NCBI RefSeq assembly: GCF_037023145.1
Contig: NZ_CP146091.1
Span: 558,001-622,000, forward strand
Direction: 5' to 3'
Source of the DNA: Ralstonia sp. RRA
GTDB taxonomy: Bacteria > Pseudomonadota > Gammaproteobacteria > Burkholderiales > Burkholderiaceae
Length of the DNA stretch: 64,000 bases
In this document: piece after piece, positions 7,753-16,253 of the stretch
How positions within the stretch are numbered: position 1 is the stretch's first letter
How the letters are laid out: the number at the start of each line of letters is the position of its first letter
Translations under genes and position numbers: made by a program
The notes under the pieces: model-generated
Told to the model about the DNA's origin: nothing
Databases searched by the model: none
The model's input: the letters and a program-made list of their open reading frames with translations, nothing else

Positions 7753-10353
7753 TCAGTCATCGGCGCCGATGCGCTTGCGCATGTCGGACGTGACGGATTG
7801 GCGCGTGCCCGCGTAATCGCCCCATGGATCGCCGTCGAGCTTTGCCAGCCGGTCCGGCAACGTGCGCAACGTCCACTGTGCGGAAGACAGCAGCCCCGTC
7901 AGCTCGTCATGACGGATCGGTACCGACACCGGCAGCCCCGTTCTTGCGCGCACCGAATATGCCGCCACCGTGCTTGCGCCGCGGTTATTGCGCAGGTAGT
8001 CGATGAAGATCTTTCCCACGCGGTTCTGTGGGCCCATCTTGGCGACGAAACGGTCGGGGAAGGTGGCCGCCATGTGCTGCACCACGGCCTGTGCGAAGTC
8101 CTTGAGTGCACCCCAACCGGCAGCTTCGCGGCGTGTGAGGGGCACCACCACGTGCATGCCGCGCCCGCCGCTGGTTTTCAGGAACGCCTTCAGGCCCAGT
8201 TCATCGAGCAGGGCGAGCGTCAGTTGCGTGGCCTCGATCACCCGCGCGAAGGGCAGCGCAGGGTCAGGGTCGATATCGAAGACGACGCGGTCAGGTTGTT
8301 CGATGCGGTCAGCCAGCGCATTCCAGGTGTGGAATTCCACCGTGCCCATCTGCACCGCGCCGACCAGCGCTTGCGCCGAGCCGATTGCCAAAAGTGACGC
8401 GTGCCCCGGGTCCAGTGCTGGGTTGAGCTGCGTGATGTCCGGTAGCTTGAGCGCCGCCGCATGCTTCTGGAAAAAATGCTCGCCGTCGATGCCGTCCGGC
8501 GCGCGCACCAGCGCCACTGGCCGGTTGTACAGATGCGGCAGCATCCAGTCGGCCACGTGCGCGTAGTAGCGCGCAAGATCAGCCTTGGTGGTGCCGCTGG
8601 CCTTTTCGATGACGCGATCCGGGTGCGTGACGTCCACACCTGCGATGCGTTCCGCGCCCGGGCGGACCTTGCGTTCGGCAGCATTCACGACACGGTGCTC
8701 CTTGCGCTTGGTGGCGTTCGGCGGCTTGGCGGTTTCTCGCACGATGCTGCGTGCGGGCTTGTCGTCGCGCAAGCCCTGGAACACGGCTTGCCGCACGATG
8801 CCTTCGCGTGTCCATTCGGCAAACGCGATCTCTGCGACGCGCTCGGGTTTGACCCATTGCACGTCGCGCGCGTCGGCGCCCATGGGTGGGTTGGAAAACG
8901 GTGGTGCGTCGACCGTCAGCCCGCTGAGCTCGTGATGCAGTGCGCGCAGGCTCGTCTCGTTGAAGCCCGTGCCGACGCGGCCCGCATAGCGCAGCTTCTG
9001 TTCGCCAGGCAGCGCGCCCGCGTCGTCATACACGCCGAGAAGCAGTGCGCCAAAGTTGCTGCGGCTGCCCTTGGGGGCACTGTAGCCACCGATCACGAAC
9101 TCCTGCCGCTGCCCGCATTTGAGCTTGATCCACGCGGGGCTGCGGCCGGCACGGTACGGGGCATCGGCACGCTTGCCGATCACGCCCTCAAGCGACATGT
9201 GGCACGCCGATGCAAGTAAGTCCTCCGGCGCTGCGTTGAACGTGGCGGAGAACTGGACCGCGTCGCGATCCAGATCACCCGGCGCCGCGTCGAGAATGCG
9301 CTGCAGGAGCGCCCGCCGTTCGCGCAGCGGTACGCCGCGCAGGTCCATGCCGTTGCAGAAGGGCAGGTCGAAGAGGAAGTAGACGATGCGTTCGGCGTGC
9401 GCGGTCTCGAAGGCATTCTGCAGCGCTTGGAAGTCGGGCGCGCCGTGCTCGCCCATCACCACGACTTCGCCGTCGAGCCACGCTTCACGCAGGCCGAGCG
9501 CGTGCAGTGTGCGCGCCTGCCGTGGCAGCTTGGCCGTCCAGTCGCGGCCGTTGCGGCTGAACAGGCGGGGGGCATCGCCATCGAGGCGCGCGAGGATGCG
9601 GTAGCCGTCGAACTTGACTTCGTAGTCCCACTCGCCGTGCACGGGTGGCGCATCGACCAGCGTGGCGAGTTGGGGCTCCAGTGTCTTGGGCAAAGGCGAA
9701 GGCTCGGCACCGTCCGGTGGCTGGACTGGCGCTCGCTCGGTGCGGTCTGTCTTGCGGTTTTCCGTGGCTTGCACACCGACGTTTTCCCCGCTGATCACGC
9801 TGGCGGGCAGCGCCTGTGTCACGTCGTAGTCGCCCGAGGCGCGCACCTGATCGTCGCGCTCCTTGATCAGCAGCCACTGCTCCTTCGGGCGCCTGCCGCT
9901 GCCAGGCAGGTGTGTGCGGACCAGCGCCCACGCGCCGTGCAGCTTTTCGCCATTGAGGTCGAACTTGAGCTTGCCGTCGCGGTAGGCCTTGCGCGGATCG
10001 CCATGCGGGTGCCACGTGCCGCGGTCCCACACGATCACGTCGCCGCCACCGTACTGGCCTTCCGGGATATGGCCCTCGAAATCGGCATAGTCCAGCGGAT
10101 GGTCTTCTACATGCACGGCGAGGCGCTTGTCGGCCGGGTCCAGGCTTGGGCCCTTCGGGATGGCCCAGCTCTTGAGCGTGCCGTCCAGCTCGAGCCGGAA
10201 GTCGTAGTGCAGCCGCGTGGCGTCGTGCTTCTGGATCACGAAGTGCAGGGCGCCGTCGGCGCTGCGCTCGTCGGCTTTGTGGCGCGCGCCGGCGGGTTCC
10301 TGCGTCTGTGTGAAATCGCGCTTGCGGCGGTAGTCGGCGAGATGGCGTGGCAT
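7753..10353 (-). CDS. ligD: Multidomain ATP-dependent DNA ligase D (NHEJ)
   Basis: All-in-one end-joining enzyme of bacterial NHEJ. Domain order from the N-terminus: 3'-phosphoesterase (about 35-165; HFVIQKHDATRLHYDF at 37-52, with VHVEDHPLDYADFEG); ATP-dependent ligase (about 230-530; nucleotidyl-lysine motif KFDGYR at 247-252, LDGEVV, and the SLEGVIGKR region); and an archaeo-eukaryotic primase-like polymerase (about 575-850; catalytic VFDIDPD at 691-697). The PE-LIG-POL order matches the Pseudomonas/Burkholderia form rather than the mycobacterial one. The 866 aa length is typical. ku lies 18 bp upstream on the same strand, so the two are co-transcribed. Confidence 0.96.
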   Translation of the reverse strand: MPRHLADYRRKRDFTQTQEPAGARHKADERSADGALHFVIQKHDATRLHYDFRLELDGTLKSWAIPKGPSLDPADKRLAVHVEDHPLDYADFEGHIPEGQYGGGDVIVWDRGTWHPHGDPRKAYRDGKLKFDLNGEKLHGAWALVRTHLPGSGRRPKEQWLLIKERDDQVRASGDYDVTQALPASVISGENVGVQATENRKTDRTERAPVQPPDGAEPSPLPKTLEPQLATLVDAPPVHGEWDYEVKFDGYRILARLDGDAPRLFSRNGRDWTAKLPRQARTLHALGLREAWLDGEVVVMGEHGAPDFQALQNAFETAHAERIVYFLFDLPFCNGMDLRGVPLRERRALLQRILDAAPGDLDRDAVQFSATFNAAPEDLLASACHMSLEGVIGKRADAPYRAGRSPAWIKLKCGQRQEFVIGGYSAPKGSRSNFGALLLGVYDDAGALPGEQKLRYAGRVGTGFNETSLRALHHELSGLTVDAPPFSNPPMGADARDVQWVKPERVAEIAFAEWTREGIVRQAVFQGLRDDKPARSIVRETAKPPNATKRKEHRVVNAAERKVRPGAERIAGVDVTHPDRVIEKASGTTKADLARYYAHVADWMLPHLYNRPVALVRAPDGIDGEHFFQKHAAALKLPDITQLNPALDPGHASLLAIGSAQALVGAVQMGTVEFHTWNALADRIEQPDRVVFDIDPDPALPFARVIEATQLTLALLDELGLKAFLKTSGGRGMHVVVPLTRREAAGWGALKDFAQAVVQHMAATFPDRFVAKMGPQNRVGKIFIDYLRNNRGASTVAAYSVRARTGLPVSVPIRHDELTGLLSSAQWTLRTLPDRLAKLDGDPWGDYAGTRQSVTSDMRKRIGADD

Positions 10354-10371
10354 GGCGTCGGCTCCGTCGCG

Positions 10372-11289
10372 CTAGGTCCGTTTGCTCGTGGCCGTCTTGC
10401 GCGCGGATTTGGCGGCGGCTGGCTTCCGTGGTGCGCGCTTGCGAGGGGCGGGGGCGGCTTCCACTGCGTCGTTCGACGCGCTCGAGCCCTTGCCGCGTCG
10501 CGCGAGGCTCTGGCGCAGCAGGTCGGTCAGGTCGATCACGTTATCGGCGCGTGGTGCTGCGCGTTCGGCGTCCATGGGCTCGACCGACTCCGTGCGACCT
10601 TCGCGCACCTTGCGATCGACCAGCGCGAGGATGTCGTCGCGGAAGGTGTCGTGGTACTCCGCCGGGTCCCACGTGCCGCTCATGTCGTCGATGAGTTTTT
10701 CCGCCATGTCGATCTCCTTGGCCGTGAGCTTGGCGGCCTTCGCGCCTTCGGCGGGCACGTCGAGTTCGGACCAGTCGCGCACCTCATTGGACCACCGCAG
10801 GGTATGCAGCACCAGCACCGGCCCCAGCGGAATCAATGCGGCTAGATGTTGCTTGGTATGCAGCACGACGTTGGCCACGCCGATTTTCTGCGAACGTACC
10901 AGCGCCTCGCGCAGTAGCGCATAGACCTTTTCGCCGCGCCGATCGGGCGCCAGAAAGTAGGGCGTATCGAGGTAGAGAAACGGAATCTGCGCCGCGTCCA
11001 CGAAGGTCAGCAGATCCACCGTTTGCGTGGAGACAGGGTTGGCGGCGCGGATGTCCTCGTCGGTCAGCACCACGTAGCGGTCTTTCTCATAGGCGTAGCC
11101 GCGCACGATCTGCTCGCGCGGCACTTCCTTGCCGGTGGTCTTGTTGATGCGCTTGTAGCCGACGCGGTCCATGGTGCGGCGGTCGAGCCAGTCGAAGTCC
11201 AGGTCGTCGCTGCGGGTGGCCGGATACAGTGCAACCGGAATGTGGACGAGGCCGAAGCTCACGGCGCCTTTCCAGATCACGCGAGGCAT
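10372..11289 (-). CDS. ku: Non-homologous end-joining protein Ku
   Basis: Homodimeric ring that binds double-strand DNA ends and recruits LigD. The 305-residue protein starts MPRVIWKGAVSFGLVHIPV, the hallmark of bacterial Ku, and shows RTMDRVGYKRIN and the central beta-barrel. The C-terminus is a Lys/Arg/Ala-rich tail (about the last 45 residues) of the kind that extends DNA contacts in many bacterial Kus. The ATG at 11289 begins the conserved fold; the longer frame to 11475 adds unrelated residues. First gene of the ku-ligD pair, divergent from the MFS gene. Confidence 0.95.
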   Translation of the reverse strand: MPRVIWKGAVSFGLVHIPVALYPATRSDDLDFDWLDRRTMDRVGYKRINKTTGKEVPREQIVRGYAYEKDRYVVLTDEDIRAANPVSTQTVDLLTFVDAAQIPFLYLDTPYFLAPDRRGEKVYALLREALVRSQKIGVANVVLHTKQHLAALIPLGPVLVLHTLRWSNEVRDWSELDVPAEGAKAAKLTAKEIDMAEKLIDDMSGTWDPAEYHDTFRDDILALVDRKVREGRTESVEPMDAERAAPRADNVIDLTDLLRQSLARRGKGSSASNDAVEAAPAPRKRAPRKPAAAKSARKTATSKRT

Positions 11290-11473
11290 GGCGGGTCTCC
11301 CGATGCGGTGGATGCCCGTGTGGTGACGCAAGCGGCATACCTGCATCTCCGTGACCTTGCGTGATGCGTGCGCCGCGTTTGGGTTGACGCAGACGCCTGT
11401 CAGGCGGGCGCGGTAGCATGTCGCCTTTGCGGTGCGACACGTTCGCATCGCGTGGCGTTCTCCGCAGTCCTTC

Positions 11474-12682
11474 ATGTCTTCCGAAACCGTTCAATCCATC
11501 GGCGTCTTGCAGCCACGCCGGCTTCCCCTGTCGGCCCGCGCGGCGACGATGGCGCTCTTTTTCGTCAACGGTGCAACGTTTGCGACCTGGGGGATCCACA
11601 TCCCCACGGTGAAGGCGCGCTTTGGCTTGTCCGAGGCGTCGTTGTCATTGGCGATGTTCATGGTCGCCTTTGGCGCCATCCTCTCTATCAAATTTGTGGG
11701 CCGCTGGGTGGCGCGCGTTGGCACGCAGCATGCCAGCGTGCGGGGCGGCATCGCGTTCAGCGCGATGCTCGCGTTGATCATGCTGATGCCCAGCTACCCG
11801 GCGCTGCTGGTGGCGCTCTTTCTGTTTGGCATCAGCACCGTGGGGTTCGACGTGGCTATCAATGCACAGGCCACCACGGTGGAAGCCAACCATCACAAGC
11901 CAATCATTTCATCTTTGCACGGCATGTTCAGCCTGGGCGGCATGGCGGGCGCAGCGGTGGGCGGCGTGCTGTTGGAGCTGGGCGTGCCGCCGGCCGTGCA
12001 CTGTGGCGGTATGGCGATCGTCTTGATGGCGACCGCGCTGTGCGCCGGGCCGTTCATGTTGCCCGATCACGTGCATGCGGAAGGCGAGCCCGCACACCCG
12101 ACCACCGGACGCACGCTGTTCGTGCTGGGTCTCCTGGCCTTCTTCGGGCTGCTGGGTGAAGGCGCGATGTACGACTGGACGACCGTCTACATGCGCGAGA
12201 TTGCACAATCGCCCGAGGCCGTTGCCAGCGCCGGGTATGCAGCGTTCTCAGGCGGTATGGCACTGGCGCGTTTCGGCGGTGATTTCGCGCGCGGGCGCTG
12301 GGGCAACATGCGCGTGCTGGGCGCCAGCGGCGTGCTGGCCACGGGCGGCATCCTGCTGGCGCTGCTGTGGCCAGACCCGGCGGCTGTGCTGGCCGGCTTT
12401 GCGTTGATGGGGGTGGGTGCAGCCAACATGGTGCCCATCTTTTTCATTACGGCGTCGCGCCTGCCGGGCGTGCCAGCTGCCGAGGGCATTGCGGCGGTGG
12501 CGCGTTTTGCCTATGTGGGCTTGCTGATCGGCCCGGTCATCATCGGGTTGATTGCCCACCGCTCAGATTTGCGTTGGGGGCTGTCGGTGGTGGCGCTGAC
12601 GATGGCGCTGATTGCCGTGGCGGGGCCGGGGGCAATTCGGCAGAAAGGCCAGAAAGGGCAAGAAGCGCAGAATGGGGCTTAA
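11474..12682 (+). CDS. MFS transporter (YbjJ-like, about 12 membrane segments)
   Basis: A 402-residue polytopic membrane protein with repeated hydrophobic segments. It has the MFS signature region around FVGRWVARVGTQHASV after TM2 and GKPLISSLHGMFSLGG-like text (actual residues HHKPIISSLHGMFSLGGMAG) after TM4. That second motif is typical of the FucP/YbjJ-type branch, so sugar or drug efflux are both possible; the substrate cannot be read from sequence. The start at ATG 11474 is preferred, with a 40-residue soluble lead before TM1. Divergent from ku across about 185 bp. Confidence 0.82.
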   Translation: MSSETVQSIGVLQPRRLPLSARAATMALFFVNGATFATWGIHIPTVKARFGLSEASLSLAMFMVAFGAILSIKFVGRWVARVGTQHASVRGGIAFSAMLALIMLMPSYPALLVALFLFGISTVGFDVAINAQATTVEANHHKPIISSLHGMFSLGGMAGAAVGGVLLELGVPPAVHCGGMAIVLMATALCAGPFMLPDHVHAEGEPAHPTTGRTLFVLGLLAFFGLLGEGAMYDWTTVYMREIAQSPEAVASAGYAAFSGGMALARFGGDFARGRWGNMRVLGASGVLATGGILLALLWPDPAAVLAGFALMGVGAANMVPIFFITASRLPGVPAAEGIAAVARFAYVGLLIGPVIIGLIAHRSDLRWGLSVVALTMALIAVAGPGAIRQKGQKGQEAQNGA

Positions 12683-12890
12683 GGGGTAACGCTGACTTTG
12701 CGCAAATCGCCAAAAAAATAGGCACTTCCTGTGCGTTGACTTTCGCATGCGCTTGCCATAGCTTACGAGAAGGAGAGGGGGTTCCCCGACACCTTGTCAC
12801 GGCCCCATTGTGATGACGGTATCGGGATACGTTCAAAATGAGGCTGCACCATGTGATCAGCCCAAACGACCCATAGGAAAGGAGCTTCAG

Positions 12891-13265
12891 ATGCCGTACA
12901 AACGTCTCACCCTCGTGGCAGCGGTTGCTGTCGTGGCAGCCACCGCTGGCTTGGCCCACGCACAGACCGACAAGAAGTTCGATCCCTATAGCCAAGGCGC
13001 CAAGGCCGGCGACAAGTTCGACCCCTATTCGCAGGGCGCGAAAGCCGGCGACAAATTCGACCCGTATTCGCAGGGCGCCAACAAGGACGACAGCACCGCC
13101 AGCGCACTCAACCCGGGTGCCCAGCCGGCCAACGTCGAGAAGGGCAAATACGATACGTACACGCAGGGCGCCAAGGCTGGCGATAAGTTCGATCCGTACA
13201 GCCAGGGTGCTCGCCAAGGCGATGCTACCAGCCCGTACTCGAAGGATCCGAACGCCAAGCAGTAG
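12891..13265 (+). CDS. Small exported protein with tandem 13-residue repeats
   Basis: Unrecognised. The 124-residue product has a clear Sec signal peptide (KRLTLVAAVAVVAATAGL, cleavage after AHA). The mature chain is almost wholly made of a hydrophilic repeat, KAGDKFDPYSQGA: three near-identical copies plus degenerate ones (KGKYDTYTQGA). A strong RBS (AAAGGAG, about 9 nt upstream) fixes the ATG at 12891. The mature part has no Cys and no hydrophobic core, so it is probably extended or disordered in the periplasm or outside. It is followed by a good terminator, so it looks like a single-gene transcript. Confidence 0.8.
   Translation: MPYKRLTLVAAVAVVAATAGLAHAQTDKKFDPYSQGAKAGDKFDPYSQGAKAGDKFDPYSQGANKDDSTASALNPGAQPANVEKGKYDTYTQGAKAGDKFDPYSQGARQGDATSPYSKDPNAKQ
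12969..13211 (+). repeat. 39-bp in-frame tandem repeats inside the small exported protein gene
   Basis: Two adjacent 39-bp units (13002-13040 and 13041-13079) and a third at 13173-13211 encode KAGDKFDPYSQGA with only scattered third-base differences. Partial units flank them at 12969-13001 and 13137-13172. Spacing and coding phase are kept, so this is a protein repeat, not a CRISPR. Confidence 0.9.
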
Positions 13266-13290
13266 GCCCATGCACATTGGGTTCATGAAG

Positions 13291-13328
13291 ACGCTGATGC
13301 ATCGTCAGATGCATCGGCGTTTTTCTTT
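13291..13328 (+). terminator. Terminator hairpin overlapping the next gene's start
   Basis: A 12-bp stem (13291-13302 with 13309-13320, one G-T pair) with a 6-nt loop is followed by TTTTCTTT. It ends the repeat-protein transcript 25 bp after its stop. Its 3' arm contains the most likely ATG (13309) of the following gene. Confidence 0.8.
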
Positions 13329-14091
13329 ATGGGTTGCTGCCATGGCGGCCTGTGCCGTGCTGCCCGCGCACGCTGCTGGCCTGTGTACCGCGTCCTGGGT
13401 GCATGACGGTAGCCGTCTGCGACTGGACGGCAATGGCAAGACGCCGATGATCGTTGAGTTCACGCTGCACGACGTCAACCGCGACATCCAGGACGGCTGC
13501 GAGATCGGCCTGCACATCTACGCCAAGTCTGGCCTTGTGGCACTCGGCGGTCGACCCATTGAGACGGAGCAGGAGCATCAGCTGCTGGTGGACGAGGCCG
13601 GCGTCGTCACGCGCGTGGTCAGCATCAACGGGCGTGTGTTTGCGCAAAGCGAGCATGCTGACCTGGTTGGCACCGTCAGCACGGCCATCTCCGGCATGTT
13701 CCTGTACGGCGCGGGTCTGGCGCCCGAGGCCGAGATGCTACCGGGCGATACGTACGAATCGAGTTTCGACTTTGATGTGGTATCGCCCCGTCTGGGGATT
13801 TCAGTGGGCCACATGCGTGCCGAGCACGCCAAGGTGGAAGTGTCCGAGCGCGAGGTGGGCCCGCCGCAGCCGATGAACACGGTGGTGGGCGTGTTGCAGT
13901 GCCGGCCGATTCGCTACACGCGCACGGCCACACTAGGCGTACTGAAGCTGGGCAATGAATCGCTCGAACCCGAGCCGACCGTCGCCCATCTGACCGATTG
14001 GTTCTGCCCGGAAGCCGGCGTGGTGATGCGTCAGGAGGTCGAACAGCACGGCCAGACGCAGGTGATCGACGTGGTCGATCTCAAACGCTGA
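13309..14091 (+). CDS. Exported protein of unknown function
   Basis: Unrecognised 260-residue protein. Starting at ATG 13309 gives a textbook signal peptide (MHRRFSLWVAAMAACAVLPAHA, cut before AGLC). ATGs at 13270 and 13285 give the same signal with a longer basic lead. The mature region is mostly predicted beta (TASWVHDGSRLRLDG, GIVMRQEVEQHG-like strands) with few charged clusters, reminiscent of DUF3108-like periplasmic proteins, but I cannot confirm the family. The terminator of the previous gene overlaps its start, so a promoter of its own or regulated read-through is implied. Convergent with the phosphoesterase gene. Confidence 0.7.
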   Translation: MHRRFSLWVAAMAACAVLPAHAAGLCTASWVHDGSRLRLDGNGKTPMIVEFTLHDVNRDIQDGCEIGLHIYAKSGLVALGGRPIETEQEHQLLVDEAGVVTRVVSINGRVFAQSEHADLVGTVSTAISGMFLYGAGLAPEAEMLPGDTYESSFDFDVVSPRLGISVGHMRAEHAKVEVSEREVGPPQPMNTVVGVLQCRPIRYTRTATLGVLKLGNESLEPEPTVAHLTDWFCPEAGVVMRQEVEQHGQTQVIDVVDLKR

Positions 14092-14112
14092 GCATTGTTA
14101 CCTGTCGCGACA

Positions 14113-14874
14113 TCATTCAACGCTGCCGTCAAAGCGATACACGCGCGCCACGGTAAAGGGCGCCTCGGGTTCTGGCTGCGTGAACAGCGCGATGTTGTCG
14201 ACGGACATGGTGGGCGGCAGGACCACGCTGCCGGCTTCCAAGGCGCGGTAGCAGGCCAGCTGTTCGGCATGGCCCAACCGACCGGTCAGCGTGATGTGGA
14301 AGGTGAACGTATCGAACACGTACGGATAGCCCCAGCGCTGCAGGTGGCGCTCCTGCGCGTCCGACAGCCCGGCCTGGCGCCGCCGCGCAAGCTCGGTGGC
14401 CGGGGCCGGGGCGCGGAAGGCGTCGAACTCACGCACGCAGGCATCGGCGAACTGGTGGAGCGCATCGCGGGCGGGATCGCCGTGGCGCAGGCGCCAGGCC
14501 AAGAACCCGCGTAGCGTTTGCAACGCTGGTTCGATCATGAATGGGGTTTGCGCCGGCGCGAACCGGCGCAGCGCCGCATCCAGGTCATCCACGGTGCATG
14601 TCTCTGCCAGGCGGAATGGCGGCTTGAAGGTCGCGTGCAGGCCGTAGTGGCGTGGGTCTGCGGTCCAGCGGTCGAGCGTGGTGAGGTCAACACGAGCGTC
14701 GCGGGCCAGCGGTTGGCGCGCATCGGCGTCGATCGGCTCGCCGTTCAGCGCGCAGCGGCCGAGCCAGCGGGTGCCCAGCGTGTACCAGGGCTCGGGCGGC
14801 AGCAGGTAGAGCGCGTATCGCCAGGCGTTGGGGAGAGCAGGCAACGGTTGCAGCGGTGCGTCCATCGGCAACAA
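14113..14874 (-). CDS. DUF1045-family 2H phosphoesterase, phosphonate-associated
   Basis: A 253-residue member of the 2H phosphoesterase fold: the paired His motifs appear as HATFKPPF (near residue 79) and FHITLTG (near residue 195). The family is usually annotated as a putative phosphonate-metabolism protein and lies beside phn genes in other bacteria. It starts 5 bp after phnM ends on the same strand, so the two are translated from one mRNA. An ATG at 14865 is an equally good start. Its exact substrate is not established; hydrolysis of a cyclic ribosyl phosphate made during C-P bond cleavage is one reasonable guess. Confidence 0.85.
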   Translation of the reverse strand: MLPMDAPLQPLPALPNAWRYALYLLPPEPWYTLGTRWLGRCALNGEPIDADARQPLARDARVDLTTLDRWTADPRHYGLHATFKPPFRLAETCTVDDLDAALRRFAPAQTPFMIEPALQTLRGFLAWRLRHGDPARDALHQFADACVREFDAFRAPAPATELARRRQAGLSDAQERHLQRWGYPYVFDTFTFHITLTGRLGHAEQLACYRALEAGSVVLPPTMSVDNIALFTQPEPEAPFTVARVYRFDGSVE

Positions 14875-14879
14875 AGCTC

Positions 14880-16055
14880 TCAGGCGATGAGCGGCAGATG
14901 CCCGGTGGCGTGGCGCAGGCGCCCACCCACCACGGCAGCCACCACGCGCGGCAGGCCGGGGCGGCGGTCGTCGACCACGATGGCATCGGCGCGCAGGCCG
15001 GCGGCGAATCGGCCGCGGTCGGTCAGCCCAGCCGCTTCAGCCGGGTTGGCGGCCACCAGATCCCATGCCCGCGCCAACGGTGCGACGCCGCGCTCGGCCA
15101 GCTTGAACGGCGCAGCCAGCAGGGCCGGGTAGTAGTAGTCAGATGCCAGCACCGTGCCCAGCCCGGCCGCCACCATGGCTGCGGCGTTGGGCGCGCCGTT
15201 GTGGCTGCCGCCGCGTACCACGTTGGGGGCGCCAAAGACGATGTGCCCACCGTGCGCACGCGCCGCGCGGGCCACCTCCTCGGTCAGCGGGAATTCGGTG
15301 ACGGTACAGCCCTGTGCGTGGAAGGTGTTGCGCGTGGCCACGTCCGGTTCGTCGTGCGAGGCCATGCGGATGCCGTGCTGCTGCGCTGCCCGTGCCAGCA
15401 CGCCGAGCACCTCGTCGAGCTTGTGCACGTTGACGGCGGCGGTGTCCAGACGCGTGCGGAAGGTGTCGACGTCGCACTCGGCGCGGTCGGCGTATTGCGC
15501 GAGCTTGCGCGCGTCGCCCAGCTTGTCGCGCATCATCGGCAGGTGGTCGTTGAACGAGAGGAAGTGCACGCGGCCCGCCGCCATCCAGGCCAGTGCATCG
15601 GCCACGCCGTCCGCGTGGTGCAACTCAAAGCGCAGGTGCATCAAGTGTTCGGCACCCAGGTGCGGGCGCATGGCTTCGAGCGTATCGAGCATGCGCAGCG
15701 CATAGGCGTGGCCGCGCAGACCGCCTTCCCAGGAGTACGTCACGCCGTGGAATTCGGTGGTGATGCCGTTGGCGAGCAACTGGCCGTCCACATCGGCCAG
15801 CGCGGTGTCGTACGGGAAGGCCACGCCCGGGCGCGGCATGACTGCGCGCTCGAAGGCATCGCCATGCAGGTCGACGATGCCGGGCAGGACCAGCAGGTCA
15901 CCGCAGTCGAGCATGCCACGCGCGGGGTTGGCATCACACGCAGTGATGCGGCCGTCACGAAACTGGACGGCAGCTTCCACCAGCCCATCGGCCAGGAGCG
16001 TGCGGCGCGAAACGAGGCCGGCCAAGTGACCGACAGAGGACGAAAACGATTGCAT
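14880..16055 (-). CDS. phnM: Alpha-D-ribose 1-methylphosphonate 5-triphosphate diphosphatase
   Basis: Amidohydrolase-fold enzyme of the C-P lyase pathway that removes diphosphate from ribose methylphosphonate triphosphate. The LPGIVDLHGDAFER block gives the metal-binding histidines. EFHGVTYSWEGG, HLRFELHH and ASHDEPD follow, with VLASDYYYPALL near the C-terminus, which is characteristic of PhnM. I start at ATG 16055 (391 aa), just before the fold; the frame is open to 16154. Striking here is the absence of phnGHIJKL around it: only the 2H phosphoesterase accompanies it. Confidence 0.9.
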   Translation of the reverse strand: MQSFSSSVGHLAGLVSRRTLLADGLVEAAVQFRDGRITACDANPARGMLDCGDLLVLPGIVDLHGDAFERAVMPRPGVAFPYDTALADVDGQLLANGITTEFHGVTYSWEGGLRGHAYALRMLDTLEAMRPHLGAEHLMHLRFELHHADGVADALAWMAAGRVHFLSFNDHLPMMRDKLGDARKLAQYADRAECDVDTFRTRLDTAAVNVHKLDEVLGVLARAAQQHGIRMASHDEPDVATRNTFHAQGCTVTEFPLTEEVARAARAHGGHIVFGAPNVVRGGSHNGAPNAAAMVAAGLGTVLASDYYYPALLAAPFKLAERGVAPLARAWDLVAANPAEAAGLTDRGRFAAGLRADAIVVDDRRPGLPRVVAAVVGGRLRHATGHLPLIA

Positions 16056-16253
16056 GGCCCGTGCCTGAGAGAAAGTGTGCGCGTTTGCCGTGCTCACGCG
16101 CATCGAAGTTGTGCAGGCATTGTGCCGCAACTCATGTGCCACGCGACCTGACATCGGTCATTTGCACCACTCTGAAGTGGGGAGGACCATCCAAACACCT
16201 TAACTTTCCCGACACGATGGTCGATAGCAAGAGAAACAGGCCCCCCAGCCCCT

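Noticed and set aside
12969..13211. CRISPR-like regularly spaced repeats
   Set aside because: Repeats are directly adjacent, in coding phase and encode a protein repeat; there are no spacers and no cas genes.
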